The notes below the pieces were generated by a model. It was not told the DNA's origin. It worked only from the letters and a program-made list of their open reading frames with translations, and did not search any database. DNA of 64,000 nt from Stromatinia cepivora (lineage: Eukaryota; Ascomycota; Leotiomycetes; Helotiales; Sclerotiniaceae), in contig RCTD01000021.1 of NCBI GenBank assembly GCA_014898415.1, forward strand, positions 744,001-808,000. Direction: 5' to 3'. Both the position numbers and the translations under genes were made by a program. This document shows, piece by piece, positions 13,144 through 25,343 of the stretch (position 1 is the stretch's first letter; the number at the start of each line of letters is the position of its first letter).

Positions 13144-13983
13144 TTAGATTTTGTATATTTCTATATTTGATACTATATCTGTAAAAGTTTTTGTAGAGGA
13201 TTGATCTATTTCGTTTATATCAAGATTAATACTAGTACAATTCTTAATATAAGTATCGTGTTTTATAGTTTTATCCCAAAATTTTAATAGTAATTTAGCT
13301 TTTTTTAGTATTGTTTTTATATTTGTCTTTACAATCCTTATATTTCGTTTTGCAGGCCCGTTTTGATGTGAAGAGGCAATTGTTGTAATTTCGGATTGTA
13401 TGCCCAATGATTATTCATGAATAGTTTGTAGGAGTTCCGGTGTGTTGTTAGTTCTGGCTGCAATGATCTTTTCTTTAGTAGCTAATTCCATTTTCTTTTT
13501 CCAAGTTTTCAATATTTGAATTGCATTGTCTTTTTGTTTAAGTAGTATAATCCAATTTACTTTTGTATAATTGTCAATAATCAATATAAAATAATGATTC
13601 CCTTGAATCGATTTTGGAAATGGTCTTGCAATATCGAAATATATAAATTCGAGTCTTTTTGATTTGTACAGATTCAATTGCTTCGGAATATGATTGGTCA
13701 TTTTGATGAGTATATACATTTTGTAGATATCTAATTCAATTGGGATCTTTATCGATTTGGTTATATTAGATACTTTATGTAGATTCTTGATTTTATCTGG
13801 ATCTAGATAGTTGAATCTTCGATGCCATAATAGGTATCTCTCTTTCTTTTTAAATGTTAATTCGTTATCGATATTTTTGGTATTATCGATTATCTTTGAA
13901 GAGAAATCTTTTTCCTGATCATTTTGATATATATTAGAACAAAAAACTATATCCTTATATCTTTTGATCATATATAAAACCAT
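13144..13983 (-). pseudogene. Copia integrase (Cop-166 #1), interrupted
   Basis: Two abutting minus frames (13,983-13,411 and 13,407-13,144) cover the integrase, separated by a single stop. Seen in order: RYLLWHRRFNYLDPDKIKNL (the zinc-binding GAG-pre-integrase start, with His of GH changed to Tyr), a decayed Cys pair near IYKMYILIKMTN, the core start FDIARPFPKSIQGNHYFILI with its catalytic Asp, ARTNNTPE (second catalytic Asp lost to Asn), and SSHQNGPAKRN with FWDKTIKHDTYIKN. In the family the third acidic residue lies in the QNG.AER block; here it reads AKR, so Glu has become Lys (GAR to AAR). Two catalytic acids are therefore gone. Confidence 0.9.
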
Positions 13984-14079
13984 ATATATTCCATTTTGTA
14001 TTTTAGTATAGATGACTTTCTTATTATCCTTTTTGAAATATATATAATGAGAATTGAATTCCCCTTACAATTCTGTTTC

Positions 14080-14330
14080 GCAGATCCTTTTTCCTGACAA
14101 CAAATTTACTTTTAACCCTGATATATATAATATATTTGAAAATAATATCTTAAAACCATTTTCGTATATCATATTCATTAAATCCCAATAACGATAATAT
14201 ATTACTCCCCCATTAATCTTTATTTTTTGTTTAGTAATAAATTTTATTGATCTGAATAATGAAGATTGGTTAGATATATATAAAGAAGCGCCTGTATCGA
14301 TATATTATTTGTTAGAGGAAGTTTTATTAA
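14080..14330 (-). pseudogene. Copia aspartic protease (Cop-166 #1)
   Basis: Minus-strand translation shows YIDTGASLYISNQSSLFRS with the catalytic DTGA box at 14,298-14,284, then the second half with LYISGLKVNLLSGKRICE. This is the standard copia retropepsin arrangement. A stop (TAA, probably from a CAA or TGG-type codon) lies just upstream and another follows ETEL. The active-site Asp itself survives. It sits between the gag zinc knuckle and the integrase, as expected. Confidence 0.85.
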
Positions 14331-14505
14331 TGGTTTCCTTTGTTAAATTGTAATCTTCCTTTATTATATCTTTAGTATCGGAATCTGATTCAAAGATATT
14401 GTTAGCAGGGTGTATTTGGTCTTTTTTGTTGAAGTGGACCTTCTTTGGATTTGGTGATTTTCTTTTCTTTTGATGATGAAGATAACTATAAAGTAGTTTG
14501 CTGAT

Positions 14506-15310
14506 TTATACTAAATGCGGACAGTCTTGTATATAATAATCTTCCCTTTGATACAGATCGCAAGCATTGTTTAGGATCTCGAAATCTGATTCTTGATATC
14601 GAAAAGTATACCTAGATCCTTTCACAATTTGTGCTAACTCTGATCCATTCTTAAGACGAAGTTCTTTAGCTTGTAAATACTTAATCTTATCGTCGATACT
14701 AAGGCTGATTTGGATATCCAATATATTCACTATTCCTTGATAATCGATTGGAAAACTATATATTAAAACCAAAAACAAAACAGTATCTTGATATATTGAT
14801 CGACAATTTTCATCTACAACTCCTAATTTCCTTTTATACTCTTTCAATTTATCCCAAACTTTGATAATGGTTATGTTGGGATGGGTATTGGATTGAAATT
14901 TGAAGTTCTGGATCATCGTTATATATATATTGATTGTGATTACATTAATTCTAATATATTTTGATTTAAGGTATCTCCAGAATGTATATACTATTGAATA
15001 TTCGTTGGTAAGGGCTTTATTATTATTATTAAATGTTGTACAAATATATAATAACACATTCGCTTCGTCCTTTAAATATTCCGATTTCAATTTGATATTG
15101 TAATATATACGATTATTGATTTTGTAAATAGATACTATATTGGATCCTGCAATCTGTATATATTCGTCTAATATTTGATTAATTGTGTAAAACCATCCTT
15201 TCCCTTTCAATTGTATCTTCGTTTGTTTGAACCATCGCTCATAGTTATTTGATCAAACTTCGAAGAGTTGTTTGATTCCGATATTATAAAAGTTTCTTAC
15301 TATTTAATAG
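14506..15310 (-). pseudogene. Copia gag (Cop-166 #1), 234-codon open frame
   Basis: The longest retroelement frame in the window starts LKGKGWFYTINQILDEYI and probably continues upstream to about 15,310, where WFKQTKIQ precedes it after a stop. It resembles gag proteins of fungal copia elements, which package element RNA. The C-terminus holds a damaged CCHC zinc knuckle, CDLYQREDYYIQDC: the spacing C-x2-C-x4-H-x4-C is kept, but the second Cys and the His have both become Tyr (TGT to TAT and CAY to TAY, both RIP-type). The first Met given by simple ORF calling is a TTG codon, so the true start is uncertain. Confidence 0.85.
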
Positions 15311-15685
15311 ATATCGAAGATGATCTTCAGATTTTTAAGATGGTTTTAAAAAAGAATGTATAGCAAATAAATTCAAAATAATAAAGAAATATAAAAATAA
15401 AACAATAAAAGAATTCATAAAATCATATTATAATATATTTTCTTGTAACTATATGAACTTGCTCTTCGCCTTTGCTATAATTCTATATCAGCATTATACA
15501 GACTGTTCTCCACTCTGGCCTATAATATTATAAGTTATAAACTATATTATCGTATTTCAACTCTGCTTCGATAGTACTATATAAAAACTCTGATTTTCAT
15601 TCTATTCCACCCCTACTAGCTATACTAATCCTTTCTCGATTTGCTTTGCTTTCTAATCACTACTATACAATTGGATCTTATAACC

Positions 15686-15851
15686 TATTAACTTTTGGTA
15701 CAGGAAATAATAGTATTGTTGACTATATAGATTGAATTAAGGATTTATAATTCTAATAAAAATAGAATTGAGATTATCCCCAAATATGATCTATACACCA
15801 TTGTGGTCTTGTGACCTCAATTCTAATCCTATGATGGCCTTATTTCCAACA
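15686..15851 (-). repeat. 5' LTR of Cop-166 #1
   Basis: It is 166 bp and differs from its partner at 10,370 mainly by transitions. It starts TATTAACTTTTGG and ends TTTCCAACA. TSD TATAA follows at 15,852-15,856. Confidence 0.95.
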
Positions 15852-17490
15852 TATAATAAAAATTGAATTCCTTTTGTAATTCTATTTTGCAAATTCTTTT
15901 TTCTGATAACAAATTTATTTCTAACCATAGTATATATAATATATTTGAAAATAATATCTTAGAATTATCTTTATATATTATATTTATTAAACCCTAATAA
16001 TAATAATTTATTAGTTTTTTATCAATCTTTATCCTTCGTTTAATAATAAAGTTTATTAATCTGAATAATAAAGATTGATTAGATATATATAAAGAAACAT
16101 TTATATCGATATATTATTTACTAAAGGAAATTTTATTAATAATTTCTTTTATCAAATTACAATCTTTCTTTATCATTTTCTTAATATTGAAGTTTGATTC
16201 AAAAATATTATTAATAGAGTATATTTGATCTTTTTTATTGAAATAGATTTTCTTTGAATTCAATAATCCCTTTCTTTTTTGATAATAAAGGTAATTACAA
16301 AAGAATTTATTGATTTGTATTAAATATAGATAATTTTATATATAATGATTTTCTTTTTGATATAAATCACAAATATTGTTTAGGATCTCGAAATCTGATT
16401 TTTGATATTGAAAAGTATACCTAGATTTTTTTGCAATTTATATTTGTTTTGATTTATTCTTAAAACGAAATTCTTTAACTTACAAATACTTGATTTTATT
16501 ATCGATACTAAAATTGATTTGAATATCTAATATATTCATTATTTTTTGATAATCGATTAAAAGATTATATATTAAAATCAAAAATAAAATAGTATCTTGA
16601 TATATTGATCAATAACTTTCATTTATAATTCTTAATTTCCTTTTATACTTTTTTAATTTATTCTAAACTTCGATAATAATTATATCGAAATGAATATTGA
16701 ATTGAAATTTAAAATTCTGGATTATCGTTATATATATATTGATTATAACTATACTAATTCTAATATATTTCAATTTAAAGTATCTCCAGAATATATATAT
16801 TATTGAATATTCATCGATAAAGATTTCATTATCATTATTCAATATTATACAAATATACAATAACACATTTGCTTTATTTTTTAAATATTTCAATTTCAAT
16901 TCAATATTATAATATATACAATCATTACTTTCATAAACAGATATTATATTGGATTCTGTAATCTATATATATTTATTTAATATTTGATCAATTATATAAA
17001 ACTATCCTTTTCTTTTCAATTATATCTTTGTTTATCTAAATCATCATTTATAATTGTTTTAATCAAATTTCAAAGGATTATTTGATTCCGATATTATAAA
17101 GATTTCTTATTGTTTAATAAATATCGAAAATAATTTTTAGGTTTTTAAGATGATCTTAAAAAATATACAATAAATACATTCAGAATAATAAAGAAATATA
17201 AAAACAAAATAATAAGAAAATTCGTAAAATTGTATTGTAATATATTTTCTTATAATTATACAAATTTACTCTTCGCTTTTATTATAATTCTATATCAATA
17301 TTATATAGATTACTTTCTGTTTTGATCTATAATATTGTAAATTATAAATTATATTATTATATTTCAATTTTGTTTCAATAATACTATATGAAAATTCTGA
17401 TTTTTACTGTTTTATCCCTACTAATTATATTAATCCTTTTTCGATTTGTTTTGTTTTCTAATCATTATTATACAATTGGATCTTATAATT
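15852..17490 (-). pseudogene. Gag and protease half of Cop-166 #2, decayed
   Basis: The block aligns with 14,041-15,685 of Cop-166 #1. The only sizeable frame is 16,899-16,663 (78 codons), matching the middle of gag (YLKNKANVLLYIC, then IYIFWRYFKLKYIRI). The protease box and zinc knuckle are destroyed. The copy carries more RIP-type stops than Cop-166 #1, consistent with its being older. Confidence 0.85.
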
Positions 17491-17656
17491 TGTTAACTTT
17501 TGATATAGGAAATAATAATATTGTTAATTATATAGATTGAACTAAAGATCTATTATTCTAGTAGGAATAGAATTGAAGTTATTCCTAAATATGGTCTGTG
17601 CACCATTGTGATCACGTGACCTCAATTCTAATCCTATGATGGCCTCATTTCCAATA
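17491..17656 (-). repeat. 5' LTR of Cop-166 #2
   Basis: It is 166 bp, from TGTTAACTTTTG to CATTTCCAATA. The half nearest the outer end is well preserved and keeps a GATCACGTGACC palindrome near 17,615. The flanking TATCA (17,657-17,661) should be one TSD copy; the other lies outside the window. Confidence 0.9.
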
Positions 17657-18227
17657 TATCATCATATTATCAAGGCCTATCCCTATGCCGTGATAAACTT
17701 TTATACGATTAATTTCGTTTCTATCATTTTATTTACTTATTTGATAAAATTTGGTATTTATGAAATATAAAAAGTTCTATTAATAAATTTAATATTGTAT
17801 TTTTAAAATAAAATTAAAATAATATTTAAAGGATATTTCAATTAGTATAATAATAAAGATATATACAAATTTATATAATAATAAAAATATTTTTATAAAA
17901 AAAAAGAATAAAAAAAACAATTAGTATATTTAAATAAATATAATAAAAATGATTATAATTTCAAATTTCTTTTTATTATTATATTATAAAATAATTATTG
18001 AAAAAAATATTATTATAAAAATAAAAAGATAATTTATAATATCTTCGATATATTTGCTTTTTAAAGAAAACAATTGAATATATTTATTATAATGATTTTT
18101 AATATATAAAATCCAAATATATTTATTATTAAAAAAGTAATATTGATTAATAAAATCAATTTGAATTTATTTTTAAATTTAAAAAAAACCTTAATTAATT
18201 ATAAAAATCATTTAGAAACTTATATTC
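17657..18227. other. AT-only-like spacer between the two element stacks
   Basis: This segment has almost no G or C apart from the first 60 bases (AAGGCCTATCCCTATGCCG). It has long A and T runs and no frame of note. It ends TATTC, the left TSD of Cop-215. No gene, RNA or recognisable repeat is seen. It is either an older, unrecognisable element or AT-rich intergenic DNA. Confidence 0.6.
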
Positions 18228-18442
18228 TATCGGGACAATTGTATACGAGGAAAGTGAAGCTTATTAATGAATATATTCAACTCTTTGGTTAACACATTTT
18301 GATTTTGTTTAAAGAACTAGAATCTATAGAAGATAAGGAGTTATATAATAGTATATACCGAAAAACTAATGCGAACATTAATAAACATATAATCTTTATT
18401 ATCCTTACCATCCTTATCATATATATAATTCATATTTCGATA
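18228..18442 (-). repeat. 3' LTR of Cop-215 (215 bp)
   Basis: It is about 80% identical by eye to 57,826-58,030, differing mostly by transitions and one short indel block. TSD TATTC lies immediately left. RNase H of the element begins about 200 bp to its right on the minus strand, which fixes it as the 3' LTR. Confidence 0.85.
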
Positions 18443-18639
18443 TTAGCAATTTCTTTTAAAATCGAAGTATTATATACTCCAGGAATATATATGCCCAGCA
18501 GATAAATATTCTTTCCAATCCTAACTCTCGTTTCGTTTTTTATTCGAATCAATCTATATATGAAATAATTATATATCTAATGAATTGAATATATATCTAC
18601 AATAGTTCTTATATTATATTTATTCTCTAATTTCTATAT

Positions 18640-19100
18640 TTATATTATTTTCTTTTCATTATATTCTGATTTCTTTATTTATTTTATAATCTTGATTTTG
18701 ATTGTATTATTCTTTACAAGATTTCTAAGAATTTGATGTAGTTTTATCTTTGTTATTATATCAATAAGATTAAATTCTTTATTAATCCATTTAATTTCCA
18801 TTATCTTTCTTTATTTATACAATTATTGTAAAACCATTAAATCGATTATTAATCTTTTCTTTCGAATTGAATTTAATTTTATAAAACAATTATAAAGCGA
18901 TTTCGAATCTATATATATAATTAATAATACTTTCTACTTTAGTAATATATTTCCAATAGTATTTTTGAATATTATATTAATATCGAATTCTAAAACTATA
19001 TTGTAAAGTTCTAATACTAATATACTTCTAATGATCCTTTTATATTTAATAAATAATCAATAAATTAAATTTGCTTTATTATTTTTATTTATTAATATAA
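18640..19100 (-). pseudogene. Copia RNase H of Cop-215
   Basis: Minus translation gives KYKRIIRSILVLELYNIV, then IYIDSKSLYNCFIKL, then KKRLIIDLMVL and IMEIKWINKEFN. This is the RNase H of the fungal copia lineage whose hallmark is (V/I)DSKSLYDC...KRLM.D...EI.WI.G..N. Only a few stops interrupt it, at Gln- or Trp-type positions. It belongs to the pol of an element unrelated in sequence to Cop-166 and Cop-310. Confidence 0.8.
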
Positions 19101-19857
19101 TAATATATCTGATTTACAAGAATAGATTTCGATTATTAACAAATAATATATTTGTAAATACTATTAATTTCAATAAATCGAAATCAAATAATACAAATTT
19201 CAATTCTTTAATTGGATTATTTATTTGCTATTAGATTGTTTTATTTATCAATTTCATATTTTCCTTTTTAGAATTGATAATCTGAATAATAAAAGAAAAA
19301 ACAAATGATACTTTTAATTAATGTATTATTGAAATATGAATTTTTTTTATATATTAAATAATATATTGGTCCTTTGAAATTATACTTTTTCGAATTTTAT
19401 CTTTTATATTATAAATATTGATTGATTATATTTTGATGAATTATAAATTCGTATATTGTCTTTTCTGATTGATATAAATAGAATTGTTATTTGCTTGAAT
19501 AATAACGATTCTATTAAATTTGAAAGGATTTTCAAATAATAAAGTTTCTTAATCTTTTATAAAAAACTTTATATTTTCGAATTCTTTTTGCTTTCTATTT
19601 GTAAATATTTTATTGGTTATAATGATTATATTATCTATTTGAAATCCTATTAATTCAAATACTTTGTCTTTCTATTTGGTATATATTAAATAAGAATCGT
19701 AAATTGATTAGATTATTTAGAATACAATAAGATAATAATTATAGTAAATACTGAACCAATGATTTTTGATCTTTAATATATTATATAATAATTTGATTAT
19801 TCATAATAATATTCCCTTTGGGAATTTCATTTCTTTAAATAATAGAATATAAAATAA
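19101..19857 (-). pseudogene. Decayed RT part of Cop-215 pol
   Basis: By position this is the RT of Cop-215 between the Cop-166 #4 insertion and RNase H. I see no clean YxDD box, and frames are short. It joins the RT start at 25,344-25,700 once Cop-166 #4 (with one AATAA) is removed. Confidence 0.55.
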
Positions 19858-20023
19858 TATTGGAAATGAGGCCATCATAGGATTAGAATTGAGGTTACGA
19901 GATCACAATGGTGTACAAATCATATTTGGGGATAATCTTAATTCTATTTTTACTAGAATTATAGATCCTTAATTCAATCTATATAATCAATAATATTATT
20001 ATTTTCTGTATTAAAAGTTAATA
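19858..20023 (+). repeat. 5' LTR of Cop-166 #4
   Basis: It is 166 bp, from TATTGGAAATGAGGCC to AAAAGTTAATA, and is RIP-mutated relative to the solo LTR at 30,740. Confidence 0.95.
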
Positions 20024-20439
20024 GATTATAAGATCCAATTGTATAATAATAATTAAAAAGCAAAGCAAATCGAGAAAGGATTAGTATAGCTAGTAAAAAT
20101 GAAATAAAATGAAAATCAGAGTTTTTATATAATGTTATTAAAGCAGAGTTGAAATATAATAATATAGTTTATAATTTATAATATTATAGGTTAAAGTGAA
20201 AAGCAATTTGTATAGTGTTGATACAGAATTATAGTAGAAGTGAAAAGCAAGTTTGTATAATTATAAGAAAATATATTATAATATAATTTTATGAATTTTC
20301 TTATTGTTTTATTTTTTATATTTCTTTATTATTCTGAATTTATTTGTAGTATATTTTTTAAGATTATTTTAAAAACCTGAAGATTATCTTTGATATTTAT
20401 CAAATAATAAGAAATCTTTACAATATTGAAATCAAACAA

Positions 20440-21640
20440 CTTTTCGAAATTCGATCAAAACAATTATGAATGATGGTTTAGGTAAACGAAGATATAATTG
20501 AGAGGGAAAGGATGGTTTTATATAATTAATCAAATATTAAATGAATATATATAGATTGCAAGATCCAATATAGTATCTGTTTATAAAATCAATGGTTGTA
20601 TATATTACAATGTTGAATTGAAATCGGAATATTTAAAGAATGAAGTGAATGTATTATTATATATTTGTATAATATTCAATAATGATGATAAAGCCTTTAT
20701 CAACGAATATTCAACAATATATATATTCTGAAGATATCTTAAATCGAAATATACTAAAGTCAATATAATCATAATCAATATATATATAACGATGATTCAG
20801 AACTTCAAATTTCAATCTGATATTTATTCCGATATAACTATTATCAAAGTTTAAAATAAATTGAAAAAGTATAAAAGGAAATTAGGGGTTACAAATAAAA
20901 GTTATCAATTAGTATATCAAGATATTATTTTGTTTTTGGTTTTAATATATAATTTTTCAATTGATTATCAAAAAATAATGGATATATTGAATATTCAAAT
21001 CAATTTTAATATCAATGATAAAATCAAATATTTGTAAATTAAAAAACTTTATTTTAAAGATAGATTAAAACGAATGCAAATTGTAAAAGGATTTAGATAT
21101 ATTTCTTAATATCAAAAATCAAATTTCGAGACCCCAAATAATATTTGCGATCTGTATTAAAAGGAAGATTATTATATACAAGATTATCTGTATTTAATAT
21201 GAATCAATAAACTCCTTTATAATTACCTTTGTTATTAAAAAAGAAAGAGATTATTGAATCTAAAGAAAATCTATTTCAATAAAAAAGATCAAATATATTC
21301 TATTAATAATATCTTTGAATCAGATTCTGATATTGAGAATATAATTAAGAAAGATTGTAATTTAATAAAGAAGATCATTAGTAAGGTTTCCTTTAACAAA
21401 TAGTATATCAATATAAATGCTTTTTTATATATATCTGATCAATCTTTATTATTCAGATTAATAAATCCTATTACTAAACGAAGAATAAAGATTGATGAAG
21501 GAATAATGTATTGTTGTTATTGAGGTTTAGTGGATATAATATACAAAGATGATTTTAAGATGCTACTTTCAAATATATTATATGTATTAGGGCTAAAAGT
21601 AAATTTACTATCAGAAAAAAGGATCTGTGAAATAAGGTTA
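20440..21640 (+). pseudogene. Gag and protease of Cop-166 #4, decayed
   Basis: The plus strand is collinear with the gag frame of Cop-166 #1: recognisable pieces include MVLYN-like GWFY counterparts near 20,505 and KSYQLVYQDIILFLVL near 20,900. The protease region near 21,400 keeps LYISDQSLLFRL, but the DTGAS box has become INAF-like, so the catalytic Asp is lost. The zinc knuckle near 21,150 is also broken. Confidence 0.8.
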
Positions 21641-21679
21641 TAAAGGTAATTTAATTTTTATTATATATATTTCAAAAAG

Positions 21680-22620
21680 GATAATAAGAAAATTATTTAT
21701 ATTAGGATACAAAACGGAATATATATGATTTTATATATAACCAAAGTATACAAGAATATAATTCTTTATTCAAATATATATCAAAATGATCAGGAAAAAG
21801 GCTTTTCTTTAAAGATAATCGATAGTATCAAAGGTATCAATAACGAATTAATATTCAAGAAGAAAAAGAGATATTTGTTATAATATCGAAGATTCAATCA
21901 TCTAGGTTTAAATAAGATCAAGAATTTATATAAAGTATTTAATATAATCAAATTAATAAAGATCCTAATTGAATTAGATATCTATAAAGTATATATATTC
22001 ATTAAGATAATCAATTATATTCCGAAGTAATTGAGTCTGTATAAATCAAAGAGATTCGAATTTATACATTTCGATATTATAGGATTATTTTCAAAATCGA
22101 TTTGAAGGAATTATTATTTTATATTGATCATTGATAATTATACAAGAATAAATTGGATTATATTATTTAAACAAAAAAATAATGCAATTCAAATATTGAA
22201 AATTTAGAAAAAGGAGATGGAATTGGTTATTGAAGAAAAGATTATTGTAATTAGGATTGATAATATATTAGAACTCCTATAAGTTATTTATAAATGATTA
22301 TTAGATATATAATCCGAAATTATAACAATTGCTTTTTTATATTAAAATAGATTTATAAAATGGAATATAAGGATTGTAGAGGCAGATATAAGAATAATGC
22401 TAAAAGAAGCTGAATTATTATTAAAGTTTTGGAATGAAATTGTAAAGTATAATACTTATATTAAGAATCGTACTAATATTGGTTTTGATATGAATAGAAT
22501 AAATCGATTCTTTATAGAAATTTTTATAGATATAATATTAAATATAGAAATATACAAAGTTTGGGGGAGCAAATATTATATTTATATCAATCCCAAGATT
22601 ATTTCGAAAGGGTAAAGATA
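21680..22620 (+). pseudogene. Copia integrase of Cop-166 #4
   Basis: The N-terminal part is full of stops. The best frame, 22,397-22,615, reads MLKEAELLLKFWNEIVKYNTYIKNRTNI, the conserved FW.E...A.YI.NR block after the integrase core. The core acids are in stop-rich sequence. Compared with Cop-166 #1 the same residues are affected by C-to-T and G-to-A changes. Confidence 0.85.
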
Positions 22621-24880
22621 TGATAAATTGCAGGATATTTCGAAAATTGATTTATTTTTAGGATATTCAAAAATTACGAATAAATATATCAAAATGTATT
22701 TTTTAAAGTTAGATTATATATTTCGATTAAATAGAGTAATTATAAATGAATCTTATCGAGGAGGAGATTTGAATCTTAAATTAAAAAATTGTAAATCAAA
22801 TTTACAAGGAATTAAGAATATAAAATCAGATTGAAGATTTTGTAATAAATCAATAATAAACAAAACACCTTCTCTATTCTCAATATCAAACACAATATTT
22901 ATATCACTTTCATTCTAAATATTCTCTTTAGCAAATATTATACCGAGTTCAATGATTATATTAAACATCTTAATTATTAAATTGAAATCAAATAAATTAA
23001 ATATATCAATATCAATATATAATAAAGATAAAGATAATAATATCCAGAAAACAAATCAAGAATTTTCTTCCAAGGATATTTCAGATATCGAATCTATTAT
23101 TCCAGAGATTCCAATTCAAAAATCAATTTCTGTAGACCCTGAATCTATATTAAAAACAAAATTTAAGATCATTTTAAATTTTATTGATAAGTTTATTTCA
23201 ATAAGATTAAAAAGCAAAATAAATCCATAATTATTTGAGATCGAACAAAAAGATACAATAGATTTTGAAAACGAATCCTTAAGATATCTAATACAAAAAC
23301 AGAAAAGAAATATAGAACAAGATCTTAAAGAAGAATAAGAAAACAAAATTATAAGAATATTAATTACAATATCTATATAGATTAAAATTCAAGAAAGTAT
23401 AGAATATATTATAATTATAATCTTAATTATTTATAAAATGAACCCTTATATCAAAAACAAGATCATTTCAGATTTTATAATTTCATTGATAAATACAAAT
23501 AATATAAAAAATATAATATATCCAATTGAAGAAATTCTAAAAATTAAAATATCAAGAATTTATAAGGAAATAATATCGGATCGAGAATACTTTGAAAAAT
23601 AAAAGGAAATTATTCAAAAGGAAATTATATTTTTGATTCAAAATAGTATTTGAAAAGAATATATACTCTCTAAAAAAAGCTATCTAATTTCGATAAAATA
23701 GGTATTTATAATTAAGACAAAGGATAACAAAATAGAATAATTTAAGGTAAGGTTAATAATTCGAGGGTTTAATCAGATATTAGAAAAAGATTATAATGAA
23801 ATATTTATATTAATAATAAGATTAAATATATTTAGATTATTCTTAATTATCATTGTAAAGGAAAATTTAGAATACTTATATTTCGATATTAAAAATATCT
23901 TTACTGAATCATATTTAAAAAAAAAGATCTACTTCGAACCATTTTAAGGTATCAAAATCGAAAAGGGATATATACTACAAACTCTATAAAGTCTATATGA
24001 TTTGAAGCAAATTGAAAGAGATTGGAGTTTACTATTGAAGAAAAAGCTTTTAGATATAGATTTTATATAAAGTTTGATAGATCCATATCTATATATATCT
24101 AAAAACTGTGATATAATATTATTGGTATATATCAATGATATTATTATTGTATTATATATATATCATTGCAAATCATTTGATTCGATAAAAAGTTATCAGT
24201 CTATTTTAACATTAAGAATCTAAAGGAGATTAGTAAGATCTTAAATGTTAGGATCATTTATAATAAAAAAGTGTATATATTAATTATAGATTAAGAAGAA
24301 TATCTTGATGTTATATTAATCAAATATAGTATTATATATAAACAATATCAAATTAAGAAACTATCAATAATAGATTATACCTATCTCCGGCTAACAATCA
24401 ATAACAATGAACTAATAAATATAAACAAATATCAATAACGAATAAGAAATATGATTTATTCAATAATATATACTCGATTAAATATAGCATTCTCAATTGA
24501 AAGATTTTTACAATTTATAGTAAAACCAGCAAAATATTATATTATAGTTTTGAAGAATTTGATATGATATTTACAATCAACAATCAAACAGAAGCTATAG
24601 TTCGGATTAAAAAGAGTATAATCTAATATTTGCAAAGAATATAATATATTTAATAATATAATAAAGATATATATAAATATAGATTGGGCTAATAACAAAT
24701 ATAATTAGAAAAGTATTTTAAAGGGAGTTGTGATATTTTATAAAAGCTTTATATTATAGACTAACAAGAAACAAGTATCTGTAGTTATCTTTAGTATAGA
24801 ATCAGAATATATTGTAATAGTAATATTTATTAAATAAGGGAAATGGATTGTATAAATATTCAAAGATCTATTCAAATCAA
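22621..24880 (+). pseudogene. Linker and reverse transcriptase of Cop-166 #4
   Basis: The linker frames at 22,628-22,834 and 22,952-23,230 are charged and low in complexity. The RT follows from about 23,520. Its catalytic box at 24,128-24,139 reads YIND within ILLVYINDIIIVL, so one Asp of YxDD is lost. The connection region and RT tail run to about 24,880 with several stops, collinear with positions 1-340 of the window. Confidence 0.85.
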
Positions 24881-24889
24881 ATTATATTG

Positions 24890-25172
24890 GAAAGAACGGA
24901 GATATGGTTCAAATGCTTAATAATAATTAGGGCGTTTTAGCTTTAACCAAGAATCTATATTTGTATAAATAATCTAAATATATAAATATCAGTTATCACT
25001 TCATTAGGGATTTAATAGAAAAGAAGAAAATCGTTATTAGTTATATTAATATATATAATATAATTGTTGACGGAATAACGAAGCTTTATATAAGGATCAC
25101 TTTCGAAAGATTCAAGAAAATGTTAGGATTAATAGTCTAAAAAAATCGAATAGGATATCCTTAATAGAAAAG
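24890..25172 (+). pseudogene. Copia RNase H of Cop-166 #4
   Basis: Collinear with 345-609 and 10,804-10,536. The recognisable order is NNQGVLALTKNLYLY, YINISYHFI, then FKKMLGLIV. The Asp of DNQ is Asn, and one Gln codon is a stop. The 3' LTR follows. Confidence 0.8.
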
Positions 25173-25338
25173 TATTGGAAATGAGATCATTATAGGATTA
25201 GAATTAAGGTTACAAAATAATAATGATGTATAGACTATATTTAGGGATAATCTTAATTCTATTTCTATTAGAATTATAAATCCTTAATTCAATCTATATA
25301 ATCAACAATACTACTATTTCCTGCACCAAAAGTTAACA
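25173..25338 (+). repeat. 3' LTR of Cop-166 #4
   Basis: It is 166 bp, from TATTGGAAATGAGATC to CCAAAAGTTAACA, followed by TSD AATAA. Confidence 0.95.
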
Positions 25339-25343
25339 AATAA

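Larger units (their letters stand above)
10370..15851 (-). mobile_element. Cop-166 #1, structurally complete copia element (5,482 bp)
   Basis: Two 166-bp LTRs (10,370-10,535 and 15,686-15,851) enclose gag, protease, integrase, RT and RNase H in Ty1/copia order on the minus strand. A 5-bp TSD TATAA flanks the element (10,365-10,369 and 15,852-15,856). The interrupted sequence is another copy of the same family. This is the least decayed copia interior in the window and the only one with a long gag frame. The RT active site is destroyed (YINN), so it cannot move by itself. Confidence 0.95.
9575..17656 (-). mobile_element. Cop-166 #2, copia element split by Cop-166 #1 and truncated by Gyp-292 #1
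   Basis: Two separated blocks, 9,575-10,369 and 15,852-17,656, are collinear with the integrase half and the gag/protease half of Cop-166 #1. They meet when 10,370-15,851 and one copy of the duplicated TATAA are removed. The RT/RNase H half and the 3' LTR are missing and should lie left of the window, beyond the gypsy insertion. It is one of the older layers of this stack and is heavily RIP-mutated. Confidence 0.9.
19858..25338 (+). mobile_element. Cop-166 #4, structurally complete copia element (5,481 bp)
   Basis: Two 166-bp LTRs (19,858-20,023 and 25,173-25,338) are flanked by TSD AATAA (19,853-19,857 and 25,339-25,343). The interior is collinear with Cop-166 #1 in opposite orientation and one base shorter overall. 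It interrupts the RT of Cop-215. All domains are more degraded than in #1. Confidence 0.95.
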
